This document shows positions 7,836 to 15,601 of a stretch of DNA of 15,667 nt, piece by piece (positions within the stretch are counted from its first letter, which is position 1; every line of letters starts with the position of its first letter). The notes under the pieces are model-generated. The model was not told the DNA's origin. It searched no databases and saw only the letters and a list, made by a program, of their open reading frames with translations. The stretch comes from Phycisphaerales bacterium (GTDB lineage: Bacteria; Pseudomonadota; Gammaproteobacteria; Competibacterales; Competibacteraceae): NCBI GenBank assembly GCA_014879435.1, contig JACSSB010000237.1, forward strand, positions 1 to 15,667. The letters run 5' to 3'. A program made the translations under genes and the position numbers.

Positions 7836-9402
7836 CCAGGATAGCGGCCCGCAACCGTTCCAAGTCGTCGTCACCATGAGTTGTCAGCGGGTTTTCGTCT
7901 GGTCCCGGTGGTTCGACATGATGGAATTGTTCTTCTAGCACCTCGACATCGGCTTCGGCCGCGTCGTCGCCGCGCGCGCGCCGCGCTGCAACCCGCTGAC
8001 GCAGTATTGCTGGATCGGCGGTGCAGTGCAGGAGAATAAAGGGTACGCCGTGCCGCGCCGCCAATTCGCGAAACGGCTGCCGATGCGCACGCTTTAAGAA
8101 GGTGGCGTCTACTAGGACCGGGTGACCAGCAGCCAGTAACTGGTCGGCCAACTGCTGCAGGTGCTGATAGGTGCGAATGCTGGTCTCAGTGGTGTATAAG
8201 CCTTGGCCGAATGTCGAATGGCTGTCATCTAGGGGGGCTAATCCGAACAAGCGTTTGCGCTCTACATCGGAACGGATACGAATGGTGCCGGTCAGCGTTT
8301 CCAGCAACTGGCCGGTTCGGCGGGATTTGCCGGAGCCGGAAACGCCGTGGGTGATCAGCAGGAAGGGCGCCGGTTCGCGAGCTAGCGCCAGAGCCTGTTG
8401 TAGATAAGCCCGGCAACGGTCGTGGGCGGTGGCGCGAAAGGTATCCGGGATTTCGTTCTGGCTGGCTTGAATCGCGTTGATCTTGGCTCGCACCATCGCC
8501 CGATAAACTTGATAGTAATTCAGGACCGCAGCGCCGGCGAAGTCGCCACTGAGCTCCAGATAATGGCTCAGCAGTCGCTGTGCAAGAGGTTCGGCGCCGC
8601 GAAAGCGCAGGTCCATGGTTAGAAAGGCTAGATCATTGTAGACATCGATCCAGCGGAAGCCGTCATTGAACTCAATGCCATCGAAGATGGCGATTTGGTC
8701 CGCATCCGTCAGGATCATGTTGCCAAGGTGTAAATCGCCGTGACATTCACGAATCCAGCCGCCAGCCTTGCGTTCGATCAACCGTGGTTGGAGCCGTTCG
8801 CTCGCGTCGTAGGTCCAGCGTTCTACAGCGTCCAATATGTCAAGATCATCGCGATCGCTGAGCAATGGTCTGGTTTGAGTGAAATTGTCCAGCATGGGCT
8901 GCCGGACCTGTTGTGGTGTGCCAAAGGAGGTGGTGGGATCGGCCGTAGCGATGGTGCTATGGAAGGCGACCAATTGCCGGGCCAGAGCGTCCATATGCCG
9001 GGCTTCCAGTCGGCCAGCGGCGAGTTGCCGGTCCAGCAATGCCTCCTGGGCAAAACGGCGCATACACACGGCATATTCGATGGCATTGCCAGTGGCGCCT
9101 AGAACGGGTTGGGTGGGGCTACCGCCGATGGCGATGCAGTCGAGGTATAGATCCGGCGCGAGTCGGCTATTCAGGCGCAGTTCCTGTTCGCAGTAGTATT
9201 TCCTTCGGGTCAGGCTGGTAAAATCCAGAAATCCCAGATTTATCGGCTTTTTGATTTTGTAGGCATAATCCCCGGCCAGCAGAATATGCGAAATATGCGT
9301 CTGCAGATGCTCGACGGTGGTGACCGGGTGTGGGTAGCGATCCGGTTGCGAAAGCGCCGCGATCAGGGCGGTCTGGTCAAGGGTTTCGTTGGCGGGTTGC
9401 AC
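7819..9402 (-). CDS. Two-domain APH-like / P-loop kinase (COG2187-COG0645 type)
   Basis: A 527-residue protein of unknown substrate. The N-terminal two thirds is an aminoglycoside-phosphotransferase-like fold with Brenner-type catalytic HGDLHLGN (221-228) and metal-binding DGIEFND (241-247). The C-terminal third is an AAA/zeta-like P-loop kinase with GVSGSGKS (353-360) and VLVDATFLKRAHR (429-441). I chose the GTG at 9402-9400 because GGAG (plus-strand 9411-9414) lies 8 bases upstream and the family block ALIAALSQPDRYPHPV follows closely. An ATG at 9507 in the same frame would run into the mrcB start. The fusion is widespread and often annotated as an aminoglycoside phosphotransferase, but antibiotic resistance should not be inferred. 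It is convergent with recO and divergent from mrcB. Confidence 0.88.
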   Translation of the reverse strand: MQPANETLDQTALIAALSQPDRYPHPVTTVEHLQTHISHILLAGDYAYKIKKPINLGFLDFTSLTRRKYYCEQELRLNSRLAPDLYLDCIAIGGSPTQPVLGATGNAIEYAVCMRRFAQEALLDRQLAAGRLEARHMDALARQLVAFHSTIATADPTTSFGTPQQVRQPMLDNFTQTRPLLSDRDDLDILDAVERWTYDASERLQPRLIERKAGGWIRECHGDLHLGNMILTDADQIAIFDGIEFNDGFRWIDVYNDLAFLTMDLRFRGAEPLAQRLLSHYLELSGDFAGAAVLNYYQVYRAMVRAKINAIQASQNEIPDTFRATAHDRCRAYLQQALALAREPAPFLLITHGVSGSGKSRRTGQLLETLTGTIRIRSDVERKRLFGLAPLDDSHSTFGQGLYTTETSIRTYQHLQQLADQLLAAGHPVLVDATFLKRAHRQPFRELAARHGVPFILLHCTADPAILRQRVAARRARGDDAAEADVEVLEEQFHHVEPPGPDENPLTTHGDDDLERLRAAILASAPA

Positions 9403-9505
9403 GCGTCGGACTCCAAAGTCGAAAAACGGAGCCGTAGGATAAGACAGAAACAGCGTGCCGTACCAAGCGGATTGAATGATAGGGTGTGTTCGGACTAATA
9501 CAAGC
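9403..9505. other. Divergent intergenic region between the kinase gene and mrcB
   Basis: About 100 bases between two divergent genes must hold both promoters if neither is read from afar. On the minus strand TTGGTA and TTATCC are separated by 18 bases and form a weak candidate; on the plus strand I find nothing convincing. No palindromic operator is evident. Confidence 0.35.
9411..9414 (-). promoter_or_regulatory. Ribosome binding site deciding the kinase start
   Basis: GGAG on the minus strand, 8 bases before the GTG at 9402. It favours the 527-residue form over the longer frame, which reaches 9687 and would overlap mrcB by about 180 bases. Confidence 0.6.
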
Positions 9506-12019
9506 ATGGCTAAAGGCAAACCTTCCCGCAAACCGACGACCAATCCCAAGGCACAATCCCGCCGCTCTGGCCCGAATGTGCTGCGATCCTTGTCGGCGCT
9601 CTTTTTTTCGCTACTGCTGGGCAGCCTATTATTGGGTGTGCTTGGAGTCGGTCTGTATATGGTGTATCTGGATGCGGTCATCCGCACCGAATTCGATCAA
9701 AAACGCTGGGCTATGCCTGCTAAGGTTTATGCCCGGCCGTTGGAATTGTTCGAGACCATGTCGTTCAGCGCCGATGACTTCGCCAAAGAGCTGAAGCTGT
9801 TGCATTACCGCGATGTCAATTGCCCCGATCCGCCGCCAGCACCGCCAGTTTCTGGAAATAAGCGATCATTCCGGCGTAAGCCGCAGCGACCACCAGAAAA
9901 TTGTACGCCACCGGCTCATGGTGGAGCGTCACCAGATCGCGCTGGCACCTTTGCGCGGCAAGGGGAAACCTTCGAGATCATGACTCGTGAATTCCCATTC
10001 TGGGATGGTACCGAGCCAACACGTCGGGTCCGTTTGGTGTTCGCGGGCAACATTCTGGTTGAGATGAGTAGCCTAGATGGCCAGGAAAATCCGGGCCTGC
10101 TGCGGCTGGACCCGCCGGAGATCGCTGGGATTTATCCCGCACACTACGAAGATCGCATTCTGCTGAAGAGCAAGGACTTGCCACCTATCCTGGTGGATTC
10201 TTTGTTGGCGGTCGAAGATCGCGCCTTTTTCGAGCACTCCGGGATCAATCCCAAGGGAATTTTCCGCGCGCTGGTGGCTAATTTACGCGCCGGGCGCACG
10301 GTACAGGGCGGTAGTACCCTGACCCAGCAGTTGGTCAAGAACCTATTTTTGAGCAACGAAAAGAGGCTCACGCGCAAGATCAATGAGATGTTAATGGCGC
10401 TCCTGATCGATGCGCGTTATGGCAAGGACGATATTCTCGAAGCCTACAGCAATGCGATCTATCTAGGGCAGGACGGCAGCCGTGCGATCCATGGCTTTGG
10501 GTTAGCCAGTCAGTTTTATTTCGGTGAGGCGCTGGAAGATCTGGAACTGCATCAGATCGCTTTGCTGGTGGGTTTGATCCAGGGTGCTTCATTTTATGAT
10601 CCGCGCCGACATCCAGATCGCGCCAAGGAGCGTCGTTCTCTGGTACTGGATGTCATGGTCGAGCAAAATCTGATCAGCGCCGAAGATGCCGCTACCGCCA
10701 AGGCTTTGCCTTTGGATGTGACGGAGAAAATGGCCAGTGGCATCACCGCCTATCCCGCTTTTCTCGATCTAGTGCAGCGGCAATTACGGCGCTATTACGA
10801 TGCCCAGGATCTGGTATCAGAAGGATTGCGGGTGTATACCACCCTTGATCCACGAGTCCAGGCGGTAGCGGAAAATACGCTGGCCAACAAATTGCCCGCG
10901 TTGGAAAAGACGCAGCGTCGCGCCCGGCCATTACAAGGCGCCGCTGTCGTGACCAATACGCAGACCGGTGAAGTCTTGGCGATGGTCGGGGATCGTGAGC
11001 CGAAAAGGGTTGGCTACAACCGGGCTTTCGATGCCAAGCGACCTGCAGGTTCGCTGGTCAAGCCGGTGGTCTATCTGACCGCACTGGAAGATCCTGAGCG
11101 CTATACGCTGATGACGCTGTTGAAAGATAGCCCGTTGGTTTATACCTCGGGCGGGCGGCGCTGGACCCCGGCCAATTATGATAAGCGCTATCATGGCCTA
11201 GTGACTTTACGGGATGCGCTGGCCCGCTCTTATAACATCCCAGTGGTGCGCGTAGGTTTGGACATGGATGTGATCAATGTGGTGAAGATGTTCCAGCGAT
11301 TGGGATTGGAGCGTGATCTCAAGCCCTATCCATCCTTATTGTTGGGTGCCTTGGATGCATCAGCATTTGAAGTAGCGCAGGTTTATGCATCGATTGCCAG
11401 CGGCGGGTTTCGCATCCCGTTGCGTGCTATTCGCGAGGTGACAGATGCGACCGGTAAGTCGCTGAAACACTACACCATGGAAGTGGAAAAGGTGGTTGAG
11501 CCTGGGCCGATCTATCTGATCATCAACGCCATGCAGCAAGTGGTGAAAGCGGGAACCGCCAGTGCCATGAAAAGTAAGCTGTCACCCGATTTGAACATTG
11601 CGGGCAAAACCGGTACTACTGACGATTATCGTGATAGCTGGTTTGCTGGATTCAGCGGTAATCGATTGGCAGTGGTTTGGTTGGGGCGCGATGATAACAA
11701 GCCCACGGGCTTGAGCGGCTCCAGCGGTGCGCTACCGGTTTGGATGGATTTAATGGCGGGTTTGAATCTGGAACCATTGGAGCCGCCGTTGCCAGCGGGA
11801 GTTGATGAAATCAGGGTGAATCCACGCAGTGGCCTGCGCATGAGTCAAGGCTGCCGGAGTGGTCAACTGGTGCCATTCCTGGCCGGTTCCGGGCCACGCG
11901 GATCGACTTCCTGTGGTGGCAGTCCGCCCGTTGTCCGCCGTCCTCGACCGCAAGCGACCCCGGACGCGTCCGGAGACGGGGACGGAATGCGCGATTTCTT
12001 TCAGCAGTTGATGGAATAA
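9506..12019 (+). CDS. mrcB: Penicillin-binding protein 1B (class A PBP) with an unusual UB2H insertion
   Basis: An 837-residue bifunctional peptidoglycan synthase. A basic cytoplasmic tail precedes a membrane segment at about 31-56. The UB2H domain (about 70-180) is interrupted by a Pro-rich insert at 105-144. The GT51 glycosyltransferase has EDRAFFEH (Glu237 catalytic), QGGSTLTQQLVKNLFL (267-282) and KINEMLMAL (Glu294). The transpeptidase has S516-L-V-K519, S575-Y-N577 and K701-T-G-T704. Cys783 and Cys803 lie in the C-terminal tail, as in pseudomonad PBP1b. ATG 9506 gives a typical cytoplasmic start; an in-frame ATG at 9476 would add ten residues, and neither has a good ribosome site. The gene diverges from the kinase and is followed after 83 bases by its probable lipoprotein activator. 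Confidence 0.96.
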   Translation: MAKGKPSRKPTTNPKAQSRRSGPNVLRSLSALFFSLLLGSLLLGVLGVGLYMVYLDAVIRTEFDQKRWAMPAKVYARPLELFETMSFSADDFAKELKLLHYRDVNCPDPPPAPPVSGNKRSFRRKPQRPPENCTPPAHGGASPDRAGTFARQGETFEIMTREFPFWDGTEPTRRVRLVFAGNILVEMSSLDGQENPGLLRLDPPEIAGIYPAHYEDRILLKSKDLPPILVDSLLAVEDRAFFEHSGINPKGIFRALVANLRAGRTVQGGSTLTQQLVKNLFLSNEKRLTRKINEMLMALLIDARYGKDDILEAYSNAIYLGQDGSRAIHGFGLASQFYFGEALEDLELHQIALLVGLIQGASFYDPRRHPDRAKERRSLVLDVMVEQNLISAEDAATAKALPLDVTEKMASGITAYPAFLDLVQRQLRRYYDAQDLVSEGLRVYTTLDPRVQAVAENTLANKLPALEKTQRRARPLQGAAVVTNTQTGEVLAMVGDREPKRVGYNRAFDAKRPAGSLVKPVVYLTALEDPERYTLMTLLKDSPLVYTSGGRRWTPANYDKRYHGLVTLRDALARSYNIPVVRVGLDMDVINVVKMFQRLGLERDLKPYPSLLLGALDASAFEVAQVYASIASGGFRIPLRAIREVTDATGKSLKHYTMEVEKVVEPGPIYLIINAMQQVVKAGTASAMKSKLSPDLNIAGKTGTTDDYRDSWFAGFSGNRLAVVWLGRDDNKPTGLSGSSGALPVWMDLMAGLNLEPLEPPLPAGVDEIRVNPRSGLRMSQGCRSGQLVPFLAGSGPRGSTSCGGSPPVVRRPRPQATPDASGDGDGMRDFFQQLME
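9818..9937 (+). other. Pro-rich, two-Cys insertion inside the UB2H domain of PBP1b
   Basis: Codons 105-144 of mrcB. In E. coli PBP1b the segment YRQV is followed after four residues by RPGEF. Here YRDV (101-104) and RAGTF (145-149) are 40 residues apart, so about 36 residues are extra. The insert has 12 prolines, a basic centre (RSFRRKPQR) and two cysteines, Cys106 and Cys133, that could form a disulfide in the periplasm. The frame is intact on both sides. The comparison is from memory of family sequences. Confidence 0.75.
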
Positions 12020-12102
12020 AACAACTGCGTTTCAATGTAATAAGCCTTTGTTTGTGGTGTGGGGATGTTGGTTAAGATCGCCCGCCCTGTGGGGAAAATC
12101 TG

Positions 12103-13248
12103 ATGAATAAATGGTTTCAATCTTCTTTGGGAATGTTGGCGCTCGCGTTGGCGCTCGCGGGCTGTTCCACGCCACCGTACTCGCGACAGCCCGCTTATCG
12201 GGCGCCGGTTGCGGATCGCAGCACGCGCACACCGCAAACTTATGCGCAATCACGGCCGGTGCCAGTAGATACGGGGCGCATGTCGGAGTCCGATCCGCTG
12301 CTGCCGAGAGAATATTCTTCCTCCTATCCAGCAGAGGCGCCCTACCCTGATTCATCGGAATCTTATGGTTCCGCGCCGACTAACTCAAACTCAAACGCCT
12401 ATTATGGTAGGGCACCGGCCCAGCCTTATGAGCGTGGGCCAGGTTCTTACTCACAACCGACCTATCCATCGAGTGCCACCACCCGCGCTCAGACATACCC
12501 CACTTATCCCCCACCTCAGGCCAGCTCGGGTTCTCAAAGATACCCGACTTATCCCAGCTCTCGGCCTCAGACCGATGACTATGTGGATGATTACGCTGGA
12601 ACAGCGTCACAACCGGAATCCGGCTACCCTGCCTACTCGCAGGAGGCGGAAGGCTCAGGCGAAAGGGCATCGGCATCGGGTTTGTTACCCGAACCGCAGC
12701 CCGTGATGCCCCAAACACGATCCGCATCTCCAAGCACACGTTCGGCACCCATCACCGAGCGCTCTTCGTCGGCGCGTTCCACGGAATCGACGGTTGCTAT
12801 GGCGACCCCAGCGCCGACATACACCCCTCCAGCCGAGGCATCGCCCGCACCCATGACGGTGCCTGCTGCTCCCACCCGTCCGATGCCTCCATCCGATCTC
12901 CCCCCTGCAGAGATCACCCGCGAGGGTAATCAGGCCGTGGCCGCGCTGCTGGACAGTGCTGACAAATATGCCAAGAGCAATCAGCTGGACAAGGCGGGTG
13001 CTGCCTTGGAGCGGGCGTTGCGCATCGAGCCGCGTAATGCCGGAATCTGGCACGATCTGGCGCAGATTCGTCTCCATCAGGGCCAATATCAACAAGCCGA
13101 ATCTTTGGCGAGTAAATCCAATAACTTAGCCAATGGCAATCAAAACCTGCAATCGCGTAACTGGAAACTGATCTCCGCTGCCCGCAAGGCGAGTGGGAAC
13201 ACGCGTGGTGCCGAGGAGGCCGAGGCACAGGCGTCGCAGTCGCGCTGA
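12103..13248 (+). CDS. lpoP: TPR lipoprotein, probable LpoP-type activator of PBP1b
   Basis: A 381-residue outer-membrane lipoprotein candidate. The lipobox LAGC places the acylated Cys at residue 21; the next residues are Ser-Thr, with no Asp at +2, consistent with sorting to the outer membrane. Residues 22-272 are low-complexity, rich in Pro, Ser, Thr and Tyr, with repeated (P/R)(T)YP units, and should be disordered. Residues about 273-375 hold TPR-like helices (ALLDSADKYAKSNQLDKA, IWHDLAQIRLHQGQYQQA). Such TPR lipoproteins next to mrcB in pseudomonads and relatives are LpoP, which stimulates PBP1b. The GGGGAAAA site before ATG 12103 supports the start. Activator function is inferred from adjacency and layout; the symbol is tentative. 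Confidence 0.85.
   Translation: MNKWFQSSLGMLALALALAGCSTPPYSRQPAYRAPVADRSTRTPQTYAQSRPVPVDTGRMSESDPLLPREYSSSYPAEAPYPDSSESYGSAPTNSNSNAYYGRAPAQPYERGPGSYSQPTYPSSATTRAQTYPTYPPPQASSGSQRYPTYPSSRPQTDDYVDDYAGTASQPESGYPAYSQEAEGSGERASASGLLPEPQPVMPQTRSASPSTRSAPITERSSSARSTESTVAMATPAPTYTPPAEASPAPMTVPAAPTRPMPPSDLPPAEITREGNQAVAALLDSADKYAKSNQLDKAGAALERALRIEPRNAGIWHDLAQIRLHQGQYQQAESLASKSNNLANGNQNLQSRNWKLISAARKASGNTRGAEEAEAQASQSR
12136..12159 (+). repeat. Perfect 12-base tandem duplication in the lipoprotein signal peptide
   Basis: TTGGCGCTCGCG occurs twice back to back (12136-12147 and 12148-12159). It encodes LALA-LALA, the hydrophobic core just before the lipobox. Gain or loss of a copy would change the signal peptide by four residues without shifting the frame. 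Confidence 0.9.
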
Positions 13249-13260
13249 AATTGGCGCCAA

Positions 13261-13268
13261 GAGGGAGG
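13261..13268 (+). promoter_or_regulatory. Ribosome binding site deciding the helicase start
   Basis: GAGGGAGG lies 5 bases before GTG 13274. This strong site favours the 644-residue protein over a longer frame opening at GTG 13193 inside the lipoprotein gene. Confidence 0.75.
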
Positions 13269-13273
13269 CTACC

Positions 13274-15208
13274 GTGGATGTGGTCGAACTGTTGGGGCCG
13301 CATGGCGTGTTGGCCCGTCAAGTTCCAGGGTTCGCGCCACGTCTGCCGCAACAGCAAATGGCTGAAGCGGTCGCCACCACTTTGGAAGAAGGGGGCACCC
13401 TGGTGGTTGAGGCCGGTACTGGTACCGGCAAAACCTATGCTTATCTGATTCCCGCATTGCTGTCTGGGGTGCGGGTTATCATTTCCACGGGTACACGCCA
13501 CCTACAAGATCAGCTTTACCATCAGGACTTACCGGTAGTACGCCAAGCCCTGAAAGTGCCGATCCGCACGGCGCTGCTGAAGGGGCGTGGCAATTATCTC
13601 TGTCTCTATCGCCTCAATGCGACCGAACAGGCCGGGCGCTTGAGCAGTCGTGAACAGGTCGTCGAACTGGGTCGCATCCGGGCCTGGGCGGGCCGTACCC
13701 AGCAGGGCGATATCGCCGAAGTGGCCGAGGTGCCGGAAACCTCTTTGATCTGGCCACGCGTAACCTCCACCGTAGATAACTGCTTAGGACAGGATTGCTC
13801 GCAACTGGCCGACTGCTTTTTGAGTAAAGCCCGGCGCGAGGCATTGGCAGCGGATGTGCTGGTGATCAACCATCACCTGTTCTGTGCCGATATGGCGATC
13901 AAGGAAACCGGATTCGCCGAATTATTGCCGGGAGCAGAGGCGATCATCCTTGATGAGGCGCATCAGTTAGCGGAGATCGCAACCCACTTTCTCGGCCGGT
14001 CGCTCAGTAGTCGGCAGTTGAGTGAACTGGCGCGGGATACCCAGGTGGAGCAGGTACGAGATGCGGCCGATTTTACTGACCTGCGTCAGCGGGCCGCAGC
14101 GCTGGAGCCAGCCATTTTGAGGTTACGGCAGGCTTTGGGGATGGCGGATCGGCGCGCACTGTGGCGCGAGGTCGCCACAGTGCCGGAAGTGGTGGAAGCG
14201 ATTGCGCAGTTGCACGAAGCCCTGGACCGTTTACACGCCGCGCTGAAGGAGGCCGCTCCGCGTGGCAAAGGTCTGGAGAATTGTCATCGCCGTGGTGAAG
14301 ATCTAGGGCTGCGGCTGACAGCGTTGACTGGAGAGGAGAGCAACCCCGATAAGGTACGCTGGTTCGAGACTCGGGGACGCGGCTTTGTGCTGAGTTTGAC
14401 TCCCCTTGATATCGCGCCAAAATTTCGGGAGCGGTTCACGGCACAGTCGGGAGCTTGGATCTTCACCTCGGCGACGCTGGCGGTGGAGCGGGAATTTGAT
14501 CACTTCGCGGCGCGCTTGGGATTAGAGGATTACGCGGCGCTGCGTCTGGACAGCCCCTTCGATTTCGCTCGCAATACCCTGCTGTATCATCCGCCCGGTC
14601 TACCCGATCCGGCATCACCGCATTACACGACTGCCTTACTGGATGCGGCGTTGCCAGTCTTGGCCGCCAGCCGAGGACGAGCGTTTCTGTTGTTCACCAG
14701 CTTTCGGGCTTTGCGTGAGGCGGCAGGAAGATTGGCGGATTGCTTGGATTATCCGATGCTAGTACAGGGTGAGGCACCGAAAGGGGATCTGCTCCGTCGG
14801 TTTCGCGCCGCTGGCAACGCAGTGTTATTGGGCACTGCCAGCTTCTGGGAAGGGGTGGACGTGCGTGGCGAGGCGCTATCTTGCGTCATCATTGATCGCT
14901 TACCGTTCGCTGCCCCTGGCGATCCAGTGGTGCAAGCACGCATCGAATCCCTGCGTCAGCGCGGCGAAGATCCGTTTTTGCACTATCAGCTTCCTCAAGC
15001 GGTGATCACCCTGAAGCAGGGTGTGGGGCGGCTGATCCGCGACACCCGTGATCGGGGGGTACTGGTGCTTTGCGATCCACGCTTGTTGACCAAATCCTAT
15101 GGACGGGTGTTTCTGGACAGCCTGCCGCCGATGCCGAGAACGCGAAAACTGGAACGGGTACGGGCCTTTTTCGCGGGGGAGGGTGAGGCTTCAAATAGCA
15201 TCACCTGA
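13274..15208 (+). CDS. yoaA: ATP-dependent DNA helicase, DinG/YoaA family (Fe-S, XPD-like)
   Basis: A 644-residue superfamily 2 helicase, close in size to E. coli YoaA (636). Walker A is AGTGTGKT (47-54), Walker B is DEAH (227-230), and motif VI is QGVGRLIR (582-589). Four cysteines, C110 (GNYLC), C170, C175 and C181, have the spacing of the XPD/DinG iron-sulfur cluster. FWEGVDVRGEALSCVIIDRLPF is the usual C-terminal helicase block. YoaA unwinds DNA 5' to 3' and in E. coli works with the polymerase chi subunit in repair of blocked forks; that partnership is not testable here. The size and lack of an N-terminal exonuclease domain favour YoaA over fused DinG forms. It starts 25 bases after the lipoprotein gene, so the two are probably cotranscribed. 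Confidence 0.93.
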   Translation: MDVVELLGPHGVLARQVPGFAPRLPQQQMAEAVATTLEEGGTLVVEAGTGTGKTYAYLIPALLSGVRVIISTGTRHLQDQLYHQDLPVVRQALKVPIRTALLKGRGNYLCLYRLNATEQAGRLSSREQVVELGRIRAWAGRTQQGDIAEVAEVPETSLIWPRVTSTVDNCLGQDCSQLADCFLSKARREALAADVLVINHHLFCADMAIKETGFAELLPGAEAIILDEAHQLAEIATHFLGRSLSSRQLSELARDTQVEQVRDAADFTDLRQRAAALEPAILRLRQALGMADRRALWREVATVPEVVEAIAQLHEALDRLHAALKEAAPRGKGLENCHRRGEDLGLRLTALTGEESNPDKVRWFETRGRGFVLSLTPLDIAPKFRERFTAQSGAWIFTSATLAVEREFDHFAARLGLEDYAALRLDSPFDFARNTLLYHPPGLPDPASPHYTTALLDAALPVLAASRGRAFLLFTSFRALREAAGRLADCLDYPMLVQGEAPKGDLLRRFRAAGNAVLLGTASFWEGVDVRGEALSCVIIDRLPFAAPGDPVVQARIESLRQRGEDPFLHYQLPQAVITLKQGVGRLIRDTRDRGVLVLCDPRLLTKSYGRVFLDSLPPMPRTRKLERVRAFFAGEGEASNSIT

Positions 15209-15219
15209 CACCATGTCAG
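15205..15219 (+). terminator. Short hairpin at the helicase stop codon
   Basis: CTGACA and TGTCAG form a perfect 6-base stem with a 3-base loop that includes the TGA stop. No U-tract follows (TTCTGT), so termination here is doubtful. Confidence 0.25.
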
Positions 15220-15391
15220 TTCTGTCGATGGTCCTTGTCCAGTCAATCACCTAAGGTCATTCCCGCATAATCGGCATAGGTACGAATAGCGAAGCGTAAA
15301 GGTCAGTGATCTATTCCGGGTATCCAGCTACCGTCAAGACGATCCTGAGAGGTCACCGTATTCCAGCAAGCACTGCAACTGCCTGCTGCGG
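15220..15391. other. Non-coding spacer before the RHS remnant
   Basis: No convincing ORF, RNA gene or strong repeat is seen. The frame of the downstream RHS piece is open back to 15290, but the translated residues do not look like RHS sequence until about 15420, so this part is probably not part of a functional gene. Confidence 0.5.
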
Positions 15392-15601
15392 ATGCACCAA
15401 ACAGCGGATACCGGTACCCGTACCAATGCCCTTGGTTACACCGGCAAACCCCGCGATGCTAGTGGTTTGGTGTGCCTCGGTGCGCGCTACTACGATCCTC
15501 TAGCCGGGCGGTTCATGGCCGTCGATCCGGCCGGGGTCGATGCCAGCAATCCCTACAGCTTCAATCGCTACGCCTATGCCAACAATAATCCCTATAAGTA
15601 A
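15392..15601 (+). pseudogene. RHS repeat-associated core domain fragment
   Basis: A 69-residue frame ending TAA at 15599-15601. From about residue 15 it matches the end of RHS core domains: LGYTGKPRDASGLVCLGARY, then YDP..GRFMAVDP, then FNRYAYANNNPYK. In intact RHS proteins this block is preceded by many YD repeats and followed by a DPDG-type junction and a variable toxin or tip. Here both are missing: the preceding residues are not RHS-like, no ribosome site precedes the ATG, and the reading stops right after NPYK. It is most likely a remnant of a larger polymorphic-toxin or surface protein gene, left by recombination. A short expressed orphan tip is less likely. Confidence 0.7.

Noticed and set aside
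7961..7990. Run of alternating CG bases in the kinase gene that might form unusual DNA structure
   Set aside because: It is explained by Ala/Arg codons in a GC-rich coding region; nothing else points to a function.
8171..9102. Several plus-strand ORFs inside the kinase gene
   Set aside because: They are antisense shadows with no recognisable domains; the minus-strand frame carries all conserved motifs.
9403..9687. Minus-strand frame extending the kinase by 95 residues, starting at 9687
   Set aside because: It would overlap the start of mrcB, its residues show no family similarity, and a GTG with a well-placed GGAG lies at 9402.
12020..12102. Possible promoter TTGTTT with TAAGAT before the lipoprotein gene
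   Set aside because: Both boxes are poor and spacing is 19 bases; read-through from mrcB explains expression equally well.
13193..13273. In-frame extension of the helicase into the lipoprotein gene
   Set aside because: The 27 added residues are Arg-rich shadow sequence of the lipoprotein 3' end, and a strong ribosome site precedes GTG 13274.
15241..15300. TCATTCCCGC stretch resembling half of a dispersed intergenic repeat
   Set aside because: No inverted partner is present nearby, so a repeat element cannot be supported.
15306..15503. A 65-codon frame overlapping the RHS remnant in another register
   Set aside because: Its translation is low-complexity and unlike any family I know, while the other frame shows clear RHS sequence.
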